From: Nemertoderma westbladi
Taxonomy: Eukaryota; Xenacoelomorpha; Nemertodermatida; Nemertodermatidae
DNA: 64,000 bases
Reading direction: 5' to 3'
Assembly: GCA_032718475.1 (NCBI GenBank)
Contig: JAUCBJ010008343.1
Coordinates: forward strand, 1-64,000
Below the pieces are notes generated by a model. The model searched no databases and was not told the origin of the DNA. It saw nothing but the letters and a program-made list of their open reading frames with translations. Positions 46,761 through 58,600 of the stretch are shown here, one piece after another (within the stretch, counting starts at the first letter, position 1; every line of letters begins with the position of its first letter). Made by a program: the position numbers and the translations under genes.

Positions 46761-47349
46761 GATTTTCCTGTCAGGTGAGGACCTTCGAATACGTAAGGGA
46801 AAGGCATGGGCAGCCTTGAATAGGCTTTCCAGGATTTGGAAGTCACCGAGAATTAATCGGAAACTTAAGGTCCGATTATTTAGAGCTGTGGTAGTTCCAG
46901 TACTCCTCTATGGGAGTCCATGCTGGGCTCTAACTGCTGAGGACACCAAATCTCTGGATGGCACATTCACAAGAATGCTACGTCGGGTTCATTGTGTCAA
47001 TTACAATGAACACATCTCTAACCAGACACTATATAACATTGGAAGTGTCTCATTGGTTCCCCCAAGCTTGACACTAGAACAAAATCGCATCCGCTTTGCA
47101 GGACATTGCTTTTGCCGTGAGGACCAGCCAGTGCATAATCTTGTACTTTGGCAGCCTCATGGAGTGAATAAGCATGGTGGACAGCCCATGACTTTCTTGC
47201 GACGCATATTAAAGGACACTGGCCTTGAAGATGCGGATGATCTAGCAAATGTCATGGGTGATAGGGAGTTGTGGCGGCACAATTTTCTCGACAAGCCGGC
47301 ACAGCATTCTTAAAAATGCAGCTGCAATGCAGCATGCCGATCCTAGTAG
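46761..47349 (+). mobile_element. 5'-truncated LINE insertion in copy C intron
   Basis: 589-base insertion flanked by the perfect 10-base target duplication TGCCGGATTA (46751-46760, 47350-47359). Copy B has a single uninterrupted copy (about 31162). The plus-strand frame 46816-47313 encodes the LINE C-terminus: KLKVRLFRAVVVPVLLYGSP, RMLRRVHCVNYNEHISN, RIRFAGHCFCREDQPV, then a stop, ending with GATCCTAGTAG. It is intact over its length, unlike the B-region relative, so it inserted after the B/C duplication. Confidence 0.93.
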
Positions 47350-47957
47350 TGCCGGATTAGGATTCATTTGGGATTTAATTTCTTTCACTTTAATTTATTT
47401 TAGTACATAGTTTAAGGGACTGAAAATAAATCTGTCATTACTATTTGCGGACAAAACATTAGCTAGGATATTTAACATCTAATTTGCTTATTAAAGATCG
47501 CCCTTGTGCACACCTCGAACTATGGATTGTCTGTCATTAGTGAGAGTAACAAATAAATTATTTCCTTCCAGAAGAGTGAGAGAGTAGTCTAGGGGTGGGC
47601 TACAGCTACACGTTGGTCGTATTAGCAATAGCTGTCTGTCTGTGGACAGGAAGATTATTAGTTCTTCCGCTGTTCGCGGGTGGATTAGCAGTGATTAGTG
47701 GATCTTAGTGGGAAGACACCGGCGGTTGAGACCGCATTGCATTTAGAACGGCTTGAGGTATTCGACCCTCGACCTCTGGTTCGAAACATCTAGCAAAGAA
47801 ATCATTGACCCTCGAGAACCAAAATAAGAACATTTGTGGATTCGGTTTCTATTTAACAGGGACTGCTTGCTGTATGGGTAGATTATTTGATAATATCGGC
47901 CTAATAGATTTTGGTGTATTTTATATGAATCTGGTACACATCGTACAGTAGATCAGT

Positions 47958-48276
47958 AGTAGGGGTTTGCACGGCTCTGCGACACTTGGACCTCACTGAC
48001 ACCCATTGGGTGTCATATGACACCCAATTATCACCCTATGGGTGTCATTGGGTGTCATTGGCGCCAGACTGTCTGGGTGACACCTCCTAATTAGGCTGAT
48101 TAGATCCTAATTGACAGGTGTCATCAATTAATTAGTACAATTAAACCCTAACAGGTGTCATATGACGCCTAATTAGGGTTTAATGATTATCCTAATTAAT
48201 CAGACTGATTAGCGCCCTGATACACAATGGGTCATCAGTGAGGTCCAAGTGTCGCAGAGCCGTGCAAACCCCTACT
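47958..48276. mobile_element. 319-bp MITE-like element with perfect 42-bp inverted ends
   Basis: Starts AGTAGGGGTTTGCACGGCTC and ends with its exact complement; the inverted ends cover 47958-47999 and 48235-48276. The inside is full of TGGGTGTCAT and ATGACACCCA palindromes and has no coding potential. It sits exactly between the end of copy-C homology and the start of the repeat at 48276, so the flanking duplication could not be defined. Confidence 0.85.
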
Positions 48277-49185
48277 GTTTGCGCTTTTAAGACCTTTGAC
48301 AGTTTAACCTGCCAAATTAGGATGTCTTTTAGATGATATATATTCTTTAGCTTATGACGAGTATTTGATACACTACATTAGCCGAAGCCAGTCTATGCGC
48401 AATCATTCACCCGTTGGATATACCCGGGAGACTGAGTTCGGAGCTTAATGATTGATGGTGTAAGCCTACCGTATTATTCGACTGATCGTAATATATAATC
48501 TCTGACAAATATTATTCACTTTCGGGAAATATTAACAGTTCCTTTAGGACGTGGCGCTCTAAATATGTAAACAGAGTTATGACTTAAACTAGACACAACG
48601 AAAAGGCTATAGATTTACGTATATGGCACATTCTTTAGGAGATGCTTTGTTATCAGTTACAATCATACACAATGCTGCACAATGCTGCACACTAATCTGC
48701 CGACCTTCACTAAATTTGGTCACGTATAAAGAGAGCAACATACAATTTATGTCGGGCATATGAAATAGCATGAGATTCACTCATTCGCAATCATTTATCT
48801 GTAACCGGTCTCTCTAACCTTTAGTATATCAAGAAGGTGGGGTGTCTGACTATTGATCAGTATTCCAATATAATATTTCATCAACCAATATAATGAATAA
48901 CCGACAGTAAAAGCAGCAAAGTTAAGGTATGAATGATTATTAAGTGAGTTAACTGAGTTTTGGTATGATTTGGTTTGTTTGATAACAGATATACGTTCTA
49001 TAATTAAGCCTACTAATGTAAAGCTAAAGAATGCTGATATACGGAAGTGCCAAAAGCCGGTGTTCTTAGGCTCTGGGCAAAAACATAACACTGAATTACT
49101 GAGTTTCTGTATCCAACTCCAACACAGAGACAAAAAACGCTCTGATTGGTCAACCGAACAACGAGAGAACAAAGAAACAAAGAAA
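48276..49185 (-). repeat. Direct repeat, left copy (candidate 3' LTR of the BEL element)
   Basis: Nearly identical to 63093-64000 (about 98 percent by eye, plus an 18-base indel near 48780/63595). It begins TGTTTGCGC, so on the minus strand it ends in CA, as an LTR should. The two copies bracket the BEL gag-pol and the decayed gene. The far end cannot be set because the right copy runs off the window. A minus-strand frame (48795-49199, partly repeated at 63625-63963) has hydrophobic stretches but no recognised family. The alternative is an unrelated segmental duplication. No clear primer-binding site or polypurine tract was found. Confidence 0.6.
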
Positions 49186-49508
49186 TGTCGACGTGGCAAT
49201 ATCAGCTGTTAGCCGTCGTCATGGTAGCGACACTGTTTTCAAGAGTATCTACCTTATCGCGTCACGAGATTGCGGATTATGTCCTCTAAAGTACAAATAC
49301 AGAAGAAATGACTTTTATGTCCTCTAAAACACCAGTACAGCAAGGACACGGCCTTTTTATGCCTGGTAAACCAACCACAGAGTACTTTACGGGGAAAATA
49401 ACCGGCTAATTACGCAAAAGCTTTTACACCGCTCCCAGAAATTGGGATTTAAGTCTATAAAATATAACAAATCACAGTTTCTAAAATATAAAGATACTCT
49501 AAACAGTT

Positions 49509-51028
49509 AGTCTTTCTTACGCAGACGGCGTTTACGCAGTTTTTTGAGGCTAGCAAGAGTCCTTTTCTCTTTGGGGCGAGCCACTTTACTAGGAGGGCTA
49601 TAAATCCTGGGTGAAGGGTGCAATATGATTGCATCAGAAGGTGTAGGATTATGGTCGGGGTATCCGCCGTTTCGATATGCTTCTCCTCGAGCTGATTTTC
49701 CTCCGCTCGTAGCTGGATACGTTCATCCAAAACTCTCGCAGAGAATGGAGTTGTCTAAGTTCGATATCTTCTTAGAGATTCTGGATTTCACAATCGAACT
49801 GAGATAAAGACAATTCGTTTATCGCTTGGACTTGCTGTTACAACTTACGTTTATCTGAACAAACGCAGGTTTCCTTTCTGATCTTTGTAGAATAGCGTTT
49901 AACTCGTTTGGTACAACGTTCTCCGCCACTTTGGTGACAGGTTATATCGTGTTAAGCCGGGACGATGGTAAGGGTTAAACGGCGATATTAAATGTCCGCG
50001 TCCCAATCCGGCTAGGGAGAATGGGCTAATATCTAGGAAGCCCACAACTGGGGTGCCACCGACTAATTGTTCAGGTAACACTAGATCTTTGAGCAGTGAG
50101 TACAGCTCGGGAGGATCCGTCATACTAATAGGATCAAGAGTCTGAAGTCTCACTAGGGAATGAGGAGTTCTGATCGAGTATTCCGAAACTCTGATCATTG
50201 GTTTATTTAAGGATCGTCTGAGTCGAACGATCGTAGGTGATACATCGAACAAGTTTCGCTCGAAACTCCCGTAAGTATAGCGAGTAAAACCGTGTTTAAA
50301 GCAATGTCTCCGCGGATGTTTATGTCTTTCCGTTTGTTGGTTGGGTCTTGGGCATTCATCGCAATAATACCAAAAACGCACGTCTTGTAGGGGAAACGCG
50401 AGTGATCTTTCTCCAGCTTACGACATTCCTTCATCCGTTCGAAGCTATCCGGTACAACAGGTAGCGATCGATCGGCGGTAAGATACATCATAGTGGAATA
50501 GAGCCGTTTGAGTTCTACCATGCGGTCATGATGTATACCTTGAGGATATCGAGTTTCTAGATTCTGTTGACTGGTAATATCGAGATAGGTTTCTCTCAAG
50601 AATTCCAGGTATTTGGTGGAGTCGCTGCGTTTATCCGGCTCTTCGACATCTGCACTTTCGAGTCGGTTTCGAATAGAATTTTCGTGTTCGAGTCTCAGTT
50701 TATCGTTCCGCTTCCGCTGGGTTTGATATTTAAATAAAACCATTTCCCTTTTGGTATCTATATCGTTCGTATCGTGTAGGTCGATAGGATGACCAGTAGT
50801 TAAGAAGTCCACATACGTACCATTACGATGCGTATAGCGAGCGGTGAAATTTCTATAGTCCAACTCACGCGTGAGCTGCTCTTGGGACATTGGCGGTTCG
50901 ATATAACGACCATCGTCCTCCGCAGCAGTTGGACCAGCGTCGCCGCGTATCAAGATATCGACAAACGCTTGTAAAGGTAGAGTATATCGCTCCCTGATAC
51001 CAAGATCATCTTCTATCAACTCAATCAT
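49509..51028 (-). pseudogene. Decayed unidentified gene between BEL pol and the flanking repeat
   Basis: Minus-strand, GC-richer, intronless-looking. From ATG 51028, about 208 codons are open (MIELIEDDLGIRERYTLPLQ ... SFERMKECRKLEKDHSRFP). A frame change near 50390 leads into 160 codons (VRFWYYCDECPRPNQ ... RHCFKHGFTRYTYGSFERN ... PVVGFLDISPFS). Further frame changes near 49920 and 49770 lead to ENVVPNELNAILQRSERKP, a Glu/Gln-rich coiled-coil-like part (QVQAINELSLSQFD, DERIQLRAEENQLEEKH) and a basic end (SLKKLRKRRLRKKD) at 49509. The CDEC and RHC spacing could form a zinc site. No family was recognised. Position and orientation are those of a third gene of the retroelement, but capture of a host mRNA or an older host pseudogene are equally possible. 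Confidence 0.6.
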
Positions 51029-52668
51029 ATCTGCTATATAAGTTTATCCATATTATAATGAGTTTATATTTAGGCGAGCGGGCGTCGCTGCCTACCCCTC
51101 TCTGCCCCCGGACAGTGTAAGATCCTCAGCGCCGATGTACCGTCGTCGCTGTGCTTTCGCCAACGATGTAGCTACACAACGACAACGATAACCGGCACAA
51201 GTCACTTCACTGTCCGTCCCAAAGGCTTAGATGTACTGCAGGTTCTTCTTGGAGAGTTAGGGTTACTTTCACAATTGCGACTCGCTACTGTAAACACACC
51301 TTAGTAGTAACATTCACCTACAAACGCACAAATTCAACACAACTGCAACAAACTGCACACATTCGGGCCATTTGTCCATTAGTCAGTACCTTCCAGAATG
51401 TCACTGTATTTATTATGTATCCTTGGATACTAGCAGTGCGCTATTTATTCCCTATGCTATTCAATGGGGCATGCTTTCTATTGTTCTTTTAACTCACTTC
51501 TAATTCTAGCGTGGTTGTTGCCATGGTGACATTATGGAAAGCTAGCGGTAGAATTAGGGTAATTCTCATGCATACAGATCTGGGATGCTATTTAATAGTA
51601 ATTCTTTAATGGTCAATATCCCCTTTATACATGATTCTATGAATTTTATCGTCTATTGACTATACATTGGAGATTCTCGCACACAAATACACTTAATAGA
51701 GTGAATCTCCGCTCCCATGATCTATTAATTAATGGAATTTTGGGAATGTTATAAATTGTATAAAATGACAATTTATTAAATTCATTGAAATATATGAATT
51801 TAAATTTATTCCCGTAAATTTTATTATTTAATGTTAAATAGACACAATTTTATTCCAGAACGTGTCTGGGGACTGGGATCCTTGATTCTAGGAATTTTGT
51901 CCTTTTAAGAGTATCGGTAAGTGCTACGATATCTTAATCGACTAGAATTTTAAAGGATCTGATATTTGACAGATTTTTGTAAGTATTAATAATTAATATT
52001 TAGGATGGGCACCAGTTTATTCCAGAACTTGTCTGGGGACGTTAACCATTGATTCTAGAAATTTGTCTTTCAAGTATATCGGTGGGTGCCGCGATATCTT
52101 AATCGACTAGAATTACATATGGTCAAAGGGTTTAACAGATTTATTTTGCGTTATACGCTACTGTTAAAGGGACATCACGCTACTATATGTATTATTTAAT
52201 ATACGGTATGAGAGCAATATCGCACGAAGCAATGTCAGTGTGAAGAGGCAAGTCGTTTCCAAGGTCTACCCAGAGCCTGGTTTAGCCGAGACACGAGGAT
52301 CTGAACTTTGCATTCCTAATACTCTGCCTACCAATAATACTTAAATATAGTAGTGGCTTTATTGTACTTTAATAAGTACGGATATTTCATCTTACTGTAG
52401 TCACGTATTGATAATGTAATACGGGCAGTAAGGAAAGAGAAAAAGAATTATTTCTCGCCATCGCACTAAATATATAATATACATAATTAAATAATAAATG
52501 CGAATATATATTGCACTAATCTACTAAATAATCTCTAAAATACTATACTACTAAATAAAATTAAATAAAACGATTAAAATAAAATTACATAATAATACAT
52601 ACATAAATATAAAAATAAAACAAATACAAATATAAAGTAATATGGTCACACACCCACTCCAGCCGTTG
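51029..52668. other. Non-coding spacer with a 168-bp tandem duplication
   Basis: No gene. Two diverged copies of a block beginning TTATTCCAGAACGTGTCTGG lie at about 51850 and 52018; both end in GATATCTTAATCGACTAGAA. The stretch 52440-52640 is extremely AT-rich. The spacer lies between the pol stop and the start of the decayed gene, both on the minus strand. Confidence 0.6.
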
Positions 52669-55600
52669 TTAAGTTGGGGAGTCCCTAGATGTTTGTTGGA
52701 TTAGGGAGGTGGTCGTGGGAAGACTATCTTGTCTCCCATAGTTTCCGGAGAGTTCTCTGTCTCTTTCCAGTAAACATAAACGTCCCACCGGGCGATTGAG
52801 CTGCTGCGTCTCGAAGACAATTCCCGGTTTCTTGAAGTTACGTTGCATGACGACGAGTTCTACCGATCGCACCAAACCGTCATCCGAGATGTGCGTCTCG
52901 ATTATACGACCTGTCTGCCACCTCTTACGTGGAAGATCTACATCAACAATAAGAACCATGTCTCCCTCGCTGACGTTTTCTTGCTGCGCAAACCACTTAG
53001 TTCGAAGTTGTAGCGTGGGCAGATAATGTTTCTCGAAATGGTCAGCGAAACGACGGGATAACAACTGCATGAGTTGCCAAGTTTGTCGGCAGTATTCGTC
53101 TCCGTCTGTGATTTCCGATTGTGGGAGCATGGCTACAGGTTTCTTCAGTAGGAAGTGCGCGGGTGTTAGCGCTTCCAGGGAATCGGGACTCGATGAGACT
53201 GGCATAAGCGGTCTCTCGTTGAGATAGGCGGCGATTTCTTCCATTAACGTCCGCAAAAGTTCGTCGGTGAGATAAGCGCGGCAAGGCACTATAAAATGAA
53301 ATGCTGTCTTCACGCTTCTTATTAATCTCTCCCAACTTCCTCCCCACCAAGGGGCGTCGGCGGCATTGAAGGTCCAACTAGACGCTGTTACTCGTAGTTG
53401 GTCGTCCACCTGTCTTTGGTTCCAATCTTTGACGTAAGCTTTGATTTCATTGTTGGCACCAATGAAGTTTGTTCCCTTATCAGATTCCATCGTGTTACTA
53501 GTGCCAAAGCGAGCGATCTGTCGTCGTAAGCTTAATAGAAAGCTGTTGGTAGATAAATCGTTCACCATATCGAGATGGATGGCTCTACAAGTCATACAAA
53601 CAAAGATTACACACCATCTCTTGACTATAGTCCTAGCACGATATACTTCAATAGGGCCAAATAAATCCACACCGGTATTAGTAAAGGGTGGTTCATAAAA
53701 GCTTACTCGTTCCCTAGGTAATTCTGCCTCTCTCTGTGTTAAAGGCCTACTGAATGCTTTCCTACAGGGTATACAGTTCCTAAGAACTTGGTTCAGAGCT
53801 CTACGGGGTTTATAAAAATAATAGCGAGTTCGAATTTCGCTAAGCACTCGTTCTCTACCAGCATGATAAAGTTTGCTGTGAACATCTACAATCATCTTGA
53901 CTTGTATTTCAAGATTTCTAATGAGTATGGGGAACTTAGTATCAAAGGATAATGGGGCATTCGTTAACCTTCCTCCAACACGTATCAACCCATCTATCAT
54001 TGTGCTAGAGAAACGATCCCTTAAGCGCATCTGTGGATTTCTCAACAACAGGAAATACTTATCGGAATCTTCATAGCATTGTAAGAATCTCAGCATCTGT
54101 TTGTTGGTTTCTTCATGCTCCTGATAACTGATCTTCTCCTTCAGAAACTTGTCGGGTACCTTATATTTGGGAAGATCTTTAATAACATGGACCTGCACTG
54201 ATGTGATTGGAGCGGTATCACCCTTTGTTTTCATCCCAGAGTAGTGATGGTGAAAACATCTCTTTAAATATGTAACGGCTTTACAGAGCCGATTCCAGGA
54301 ACTGTAGTGATGTATCGCTCTCTGCAGAAGAGGTGAGAGTCCTTGCGAGACGTCTGGTATGCCAGATTTCCAATCCTTATCACGGATTTCCACAACGGGT
54401 TTATTTGTGGCTGTGGGTTTCTGATCCAAAGCGTCATCTCCGGAAGTATGTAGTACAGACAGATCTACTGTGGGTTTGAATAACTTCGATTTACTCGCCT
54501 GAGTTTTAGGCTTGACTTTCTCCGCTCCCTTGGCCTGTCTAATTTCTGCTGTAGTAAGATGAGGAGGCCATTCTTCTTCTTCTTTGTAGAGGAAGTCGGG
54601 TCCACCTAACCAGTCTGGTGTATCTACCAGTTCTTGTGGAGTTGCTCCCCTGGAAGCGATGTCTGCTGGATTAATCGTTCCGGGGCAATGTCTCCATTGA
54701 TCCATCGTCGTGCGACTGAGTATAATAGCTACTCTGTTGGTAACGAAGACGCTGAACTGACAGACTTCATTGGTTATATACTCCAACACGAGTAAAGCAT
54801 CGGTCCAATAGACAGTTTTCTCCAGGGGATAGTCGATCTGTTCTGTTACATTCCGGCCGATGGCTGTAGCGTATAGAGCCGCTTTTAACTCCGCTCGAGG
54901 AACTTTCAACTTGTTGTTTATTAATGCCTTAGAGGTAACCAAGGCGACTTTAATTCCGTCCGGAGTTTCCACCCTTAGGTAGGCTACTATACCGATTCCC
55001 ATATCGCTGGCGTCTCCAAACACATGGAGTTGATATGAATACGTAGGGAGAACATGACCAAAATATGAACGGGAAATTATAAAGTTTTCGATGGCTGGTA
55101 GAGAATTTTCCCATTTCATCCACTTCTTTAATAATTCTCCCTTAAGTGGATCGTCCCATGAGTGGTTTTCAAGCCACATTTGTTGTACTAAACTCCGAGC
55201 AATCAATATAACTGGGCTAATAAATCCCAATGGATCGAAATAAGTGCTCAGGATACTTAAACAAATCCGTTTAGTCCGAACTGGATTATCTCACTGTTTT
55301 AATTGGAAAAACAGGATATCTCTTTCTGTGTCCCATTTCAAACCAAGGGTCTTAGTTTCTGGGAGATCATCCTTTATTAGATCTAGGTCTTTTGCTCCTC
55401 GATCTTCTACCGGGATCGACTCCAGAAACTCACGGGAGTTGCTGGTGAATTTAGTTAATCGAAATCCACCTCTTTTTAAGCACTCTACCGTTCCTTTAGC
55501 GACGTCAATGGCTTCTTCGACTGATGGAAGGGACTTTAGATTATCGTCCATGTAGATGTCTCGTTTGATATTGTCGATCACTTCTTTAGAGAAGGCGTCT

Positions 55601-58600
55601 CGGTTGTCATCCGCAGTGGTGCGCACTACGGAACAGGCGTTTGAAGGGCTCGAGATTATCCCAAAAGCCTGGATGGTCATCCAGTACTCCACCGGTTTCT
55701 GGTTGAGGTCTCCTTCAGGCCACCACAGAAATCGTAGGCTGTCTCGATCTCTATCCAGCGCTTTGACTTGTAAGAACATGCCTTCTATATCTGAGGCGAA
55801 AGCAATGGAGTATTGTCTTAATCTTAATAGTATTCCCAACAAGGATTGGAGTAAGTTGGGTCCGGGTAACAATTCAGAATTAAGAGATTGGCCCATATAA
55901 AGGGCGGAACCGTCAAACACCACTCGTACTTCATGGGGTTCACTGGGTTTGGGAACGTAATGGTGAGTTAAGTAATACGTTCTCTCAGTTATAGGGGTTT
56001 CTTCCGGTACTAGCTCCGCATATCCCTTGCTAATAAACTTCTTCAACTGTGTTTGATACATTTCTTTAGCTGAAGAATTTGCCGTAAGGCGTCGATGTAG
56101 TTGAGCAATTCTTTTCTCTGCCAAAGGTCTGTTGTTAATGAACTTTGGTTCTCGCTTTCGGAAAGGAAGACCAATCTCATATCTACCTTGATCTTTAAGA
56201 AAACGAGTAGTTGTCGCTTGGATCTGCTTGGCTCTTTCTTCCTCCACCGATAGGGCCTTATCGTAGGAGTTGGGCTCTACGACCTCTTGAGTAAAGAATC
56301 TCACGGAGTGTTCATCCCGAGTCTTGGCATTATAACGTTCAATGACGTGATTGAGCTCGTCGTTATAGTCGTCTCGCTCGGATGGGAGAAGGAGTTGACA
56401 TAAGTTCACTTGATTTTGCCAAGTCTCGCTTTCCTTAAGGAGATCGATGGCATTCTCCTCATCGAAGAGTTGATGTATATCGTCGTTGTCTGAGGAGTAT
56501 GGAGTTCCCTCAGCTGGATCGTCGAACTCACTGTTCTCAACTTCCCATTCTCGCACTTGATATACCTGATCTTTCGGTAATCTTTCCATGAGAGTTTTAC
56601 GGGAAGGGCCAGTAAAGTACCAACCTACTCTAGTTCTTACCGCATAGGTCTGTAGTGGCTGCGGTTGAGCAGGCCGTTTCTCCAATGTCTCGAGCGCCTC
56701 ATGCGCGTTTTGGCCGATGAGTATTTGCACTCCAGGATAATCAGTCTGGAATCGAGGTATCTTAAGATATTGAATGCTCTCATCCTCGTCCCAATTATAA
56801 AGGTCTGCTTGAGTAGTAGCGAAATTCTTTATAGCCACCATTTTCACTGACCTTATGCTACGTTCTCCTAGTTCGTCCTGGGGGGTGGACAACGCACCTA
56901 CATAATAATCCGCTGTTACTGTGGATTTCCAAACTTGCATAATTCCTGACATGTTTAGCTTAGTTCGGAACTTGGGTTGTCCAGCGAATATGTCTTCGGC
57001 TAGCTCTTTGTCGATGAATGTTCCTGTACTACCGGAGTCAAGGAGGGCGTTCACTACATAACTCCTTTTTGGTCCGTGGACCCTTACCTGTACCACAGGA
57101 AATTCTCTAATCCCTACATTGGAAGTTGGCGCTTTCCAAAATGGTTGTTGATCAGAAGTAGTTAGGGTAAGGTCGCTGTCCGTATCCTTTTCATACGTGA
57201 GTGCTCGATACACTGTGGTATTTATCGTGTAACAGGATTCGTTTTCGTCGGAGAACTCGTCTGTATAGAATCCTTCCATCTCAGATTGATCAGTGTCGTT
57301 CACATCACTGAATTGGACATGTAGTTCGGAATCACTTACCTGACTCGGACTATTTCGCTCGAATTCAGTGTGCAACAAGATATGATGTTTCGCACCGCAC
57401 TTGGCACATCTTGTGTCAGAGTAACAGGTTCGCCGTTGGTGTCCATGTCTGAGGCAATTATAACACAACCGCTTATCCCACATGACTTCACGTCTCTCAG
57501 TTAATGATTTCTTTAGAAATTCATCACACATATTTAAGCGATGGGTCCCATCACATAGCGCACATTTCGGTTTGATGTTACTTACCTTACTCTGCGTAAC
57601 ATTGTGTACACTTGTCTTTTCTTCGGGCTTTCTCACCTGAATTCTCTTGGGAGACGTAGGAGGAGTTTTTCTTACCTGTTCTCTCCTGTCATTGGTTCGA
57701 GACTTGAATTTACTTACCTGATCTTTAGGCATTTTATTGACGTAATAAGATCTGTCAGTGTCTTTCCCGCTATCCTCTCCTTGAGAAGTCTGGCTTTCGC
57801 CGTCGTCTGTATAACACACTGGTGTTACCTTTCTCCTAGAGACGGGTTTTTCACTTACCTTGTTTTCCGGTGTCTTCTCTCTGGACAGTTTTAGGAGCTG
57901 TAATTTCACTTCTCCATCTAGGAATGACATGATATCAGCCATGGTAGGGTCTCGTCGTTGTTGTTCCATCATATATAACACTTTCTTATCCCAGCGTGTA
58001 CCTACTCCACCCTTCGGTAAAGTAGAAGCCACTGCTCTAATAACCATAGCACTCTGATACTCATGAGACTTACCTAGCCAATCTAATTGTCTGCAGATAT
58101 CCTGAATTTCATCGGAAAACTCTATAATCCCGCTGCTAATAAACTTTCGGGGCGCTACCAACTTTGCATACAAATACCCAGCTATGTTATTCCTATTACC
58201 ATACCTGATGTTTAGTGTATCCCAAACTTGTCTTAATCCGTTTGGATGTCCAATAAACTTTAGCGCCATTAACTTGGGAGATCCTTCCAAGCACTCGATG
58301 AGGAATCTAAGTTTCTCTCCATTAGATAGTACAGAGTTCTGTATGTTATCTTTGTAATATTCATTAAAAGGTAACCATTTCATCTCATCTCCATTGAACT
58401 TGACGATCTCTCCCACCTTTACCGCTTGCCGGGCTTCGGTTCTAGCCATTTGACGCGTAAAACTTTCTTGGGCCATCGTGTTATTTAATATCGAGTTATC
58501 GGTATATAAATTTCTCGGATTATGATCCGGTCTATAGGGAATATCATTATCAACAGGTCTATAATTACCCTTAATAGGGTTCACTATAGGAGTTTCTACT

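Larger units (their letters stand above)
41081..47954. repeat. Segmental duplication, copy C (pairs with 23608-31775)
   Basis: Diverged duplicate of the B segment. The left end abuts the foldback element. The right homology limit is ...CAGTAGATC at 47954, followed directly by an inverted-repeat element. It carries a G run of 25 (41433-41457). 42746-43555 replaces most of the LINE body seen in B and contains no recognisable gene. Confidence 0.85.

Noticed and set aside
49700-49860. Reassignment of TAA to Gln, because coiled-coil-like sequence reads through two TAA codons
   Set aside because: Nearby intact genes use the standard code with TAA as stop, and the same region also has frameshifts, so decay is simpler.
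55244-55900. Plus-strand frames opposite the reverse transcriptase
   Set aside because: Shadow frames of the gag-pol gene, with no independent support.
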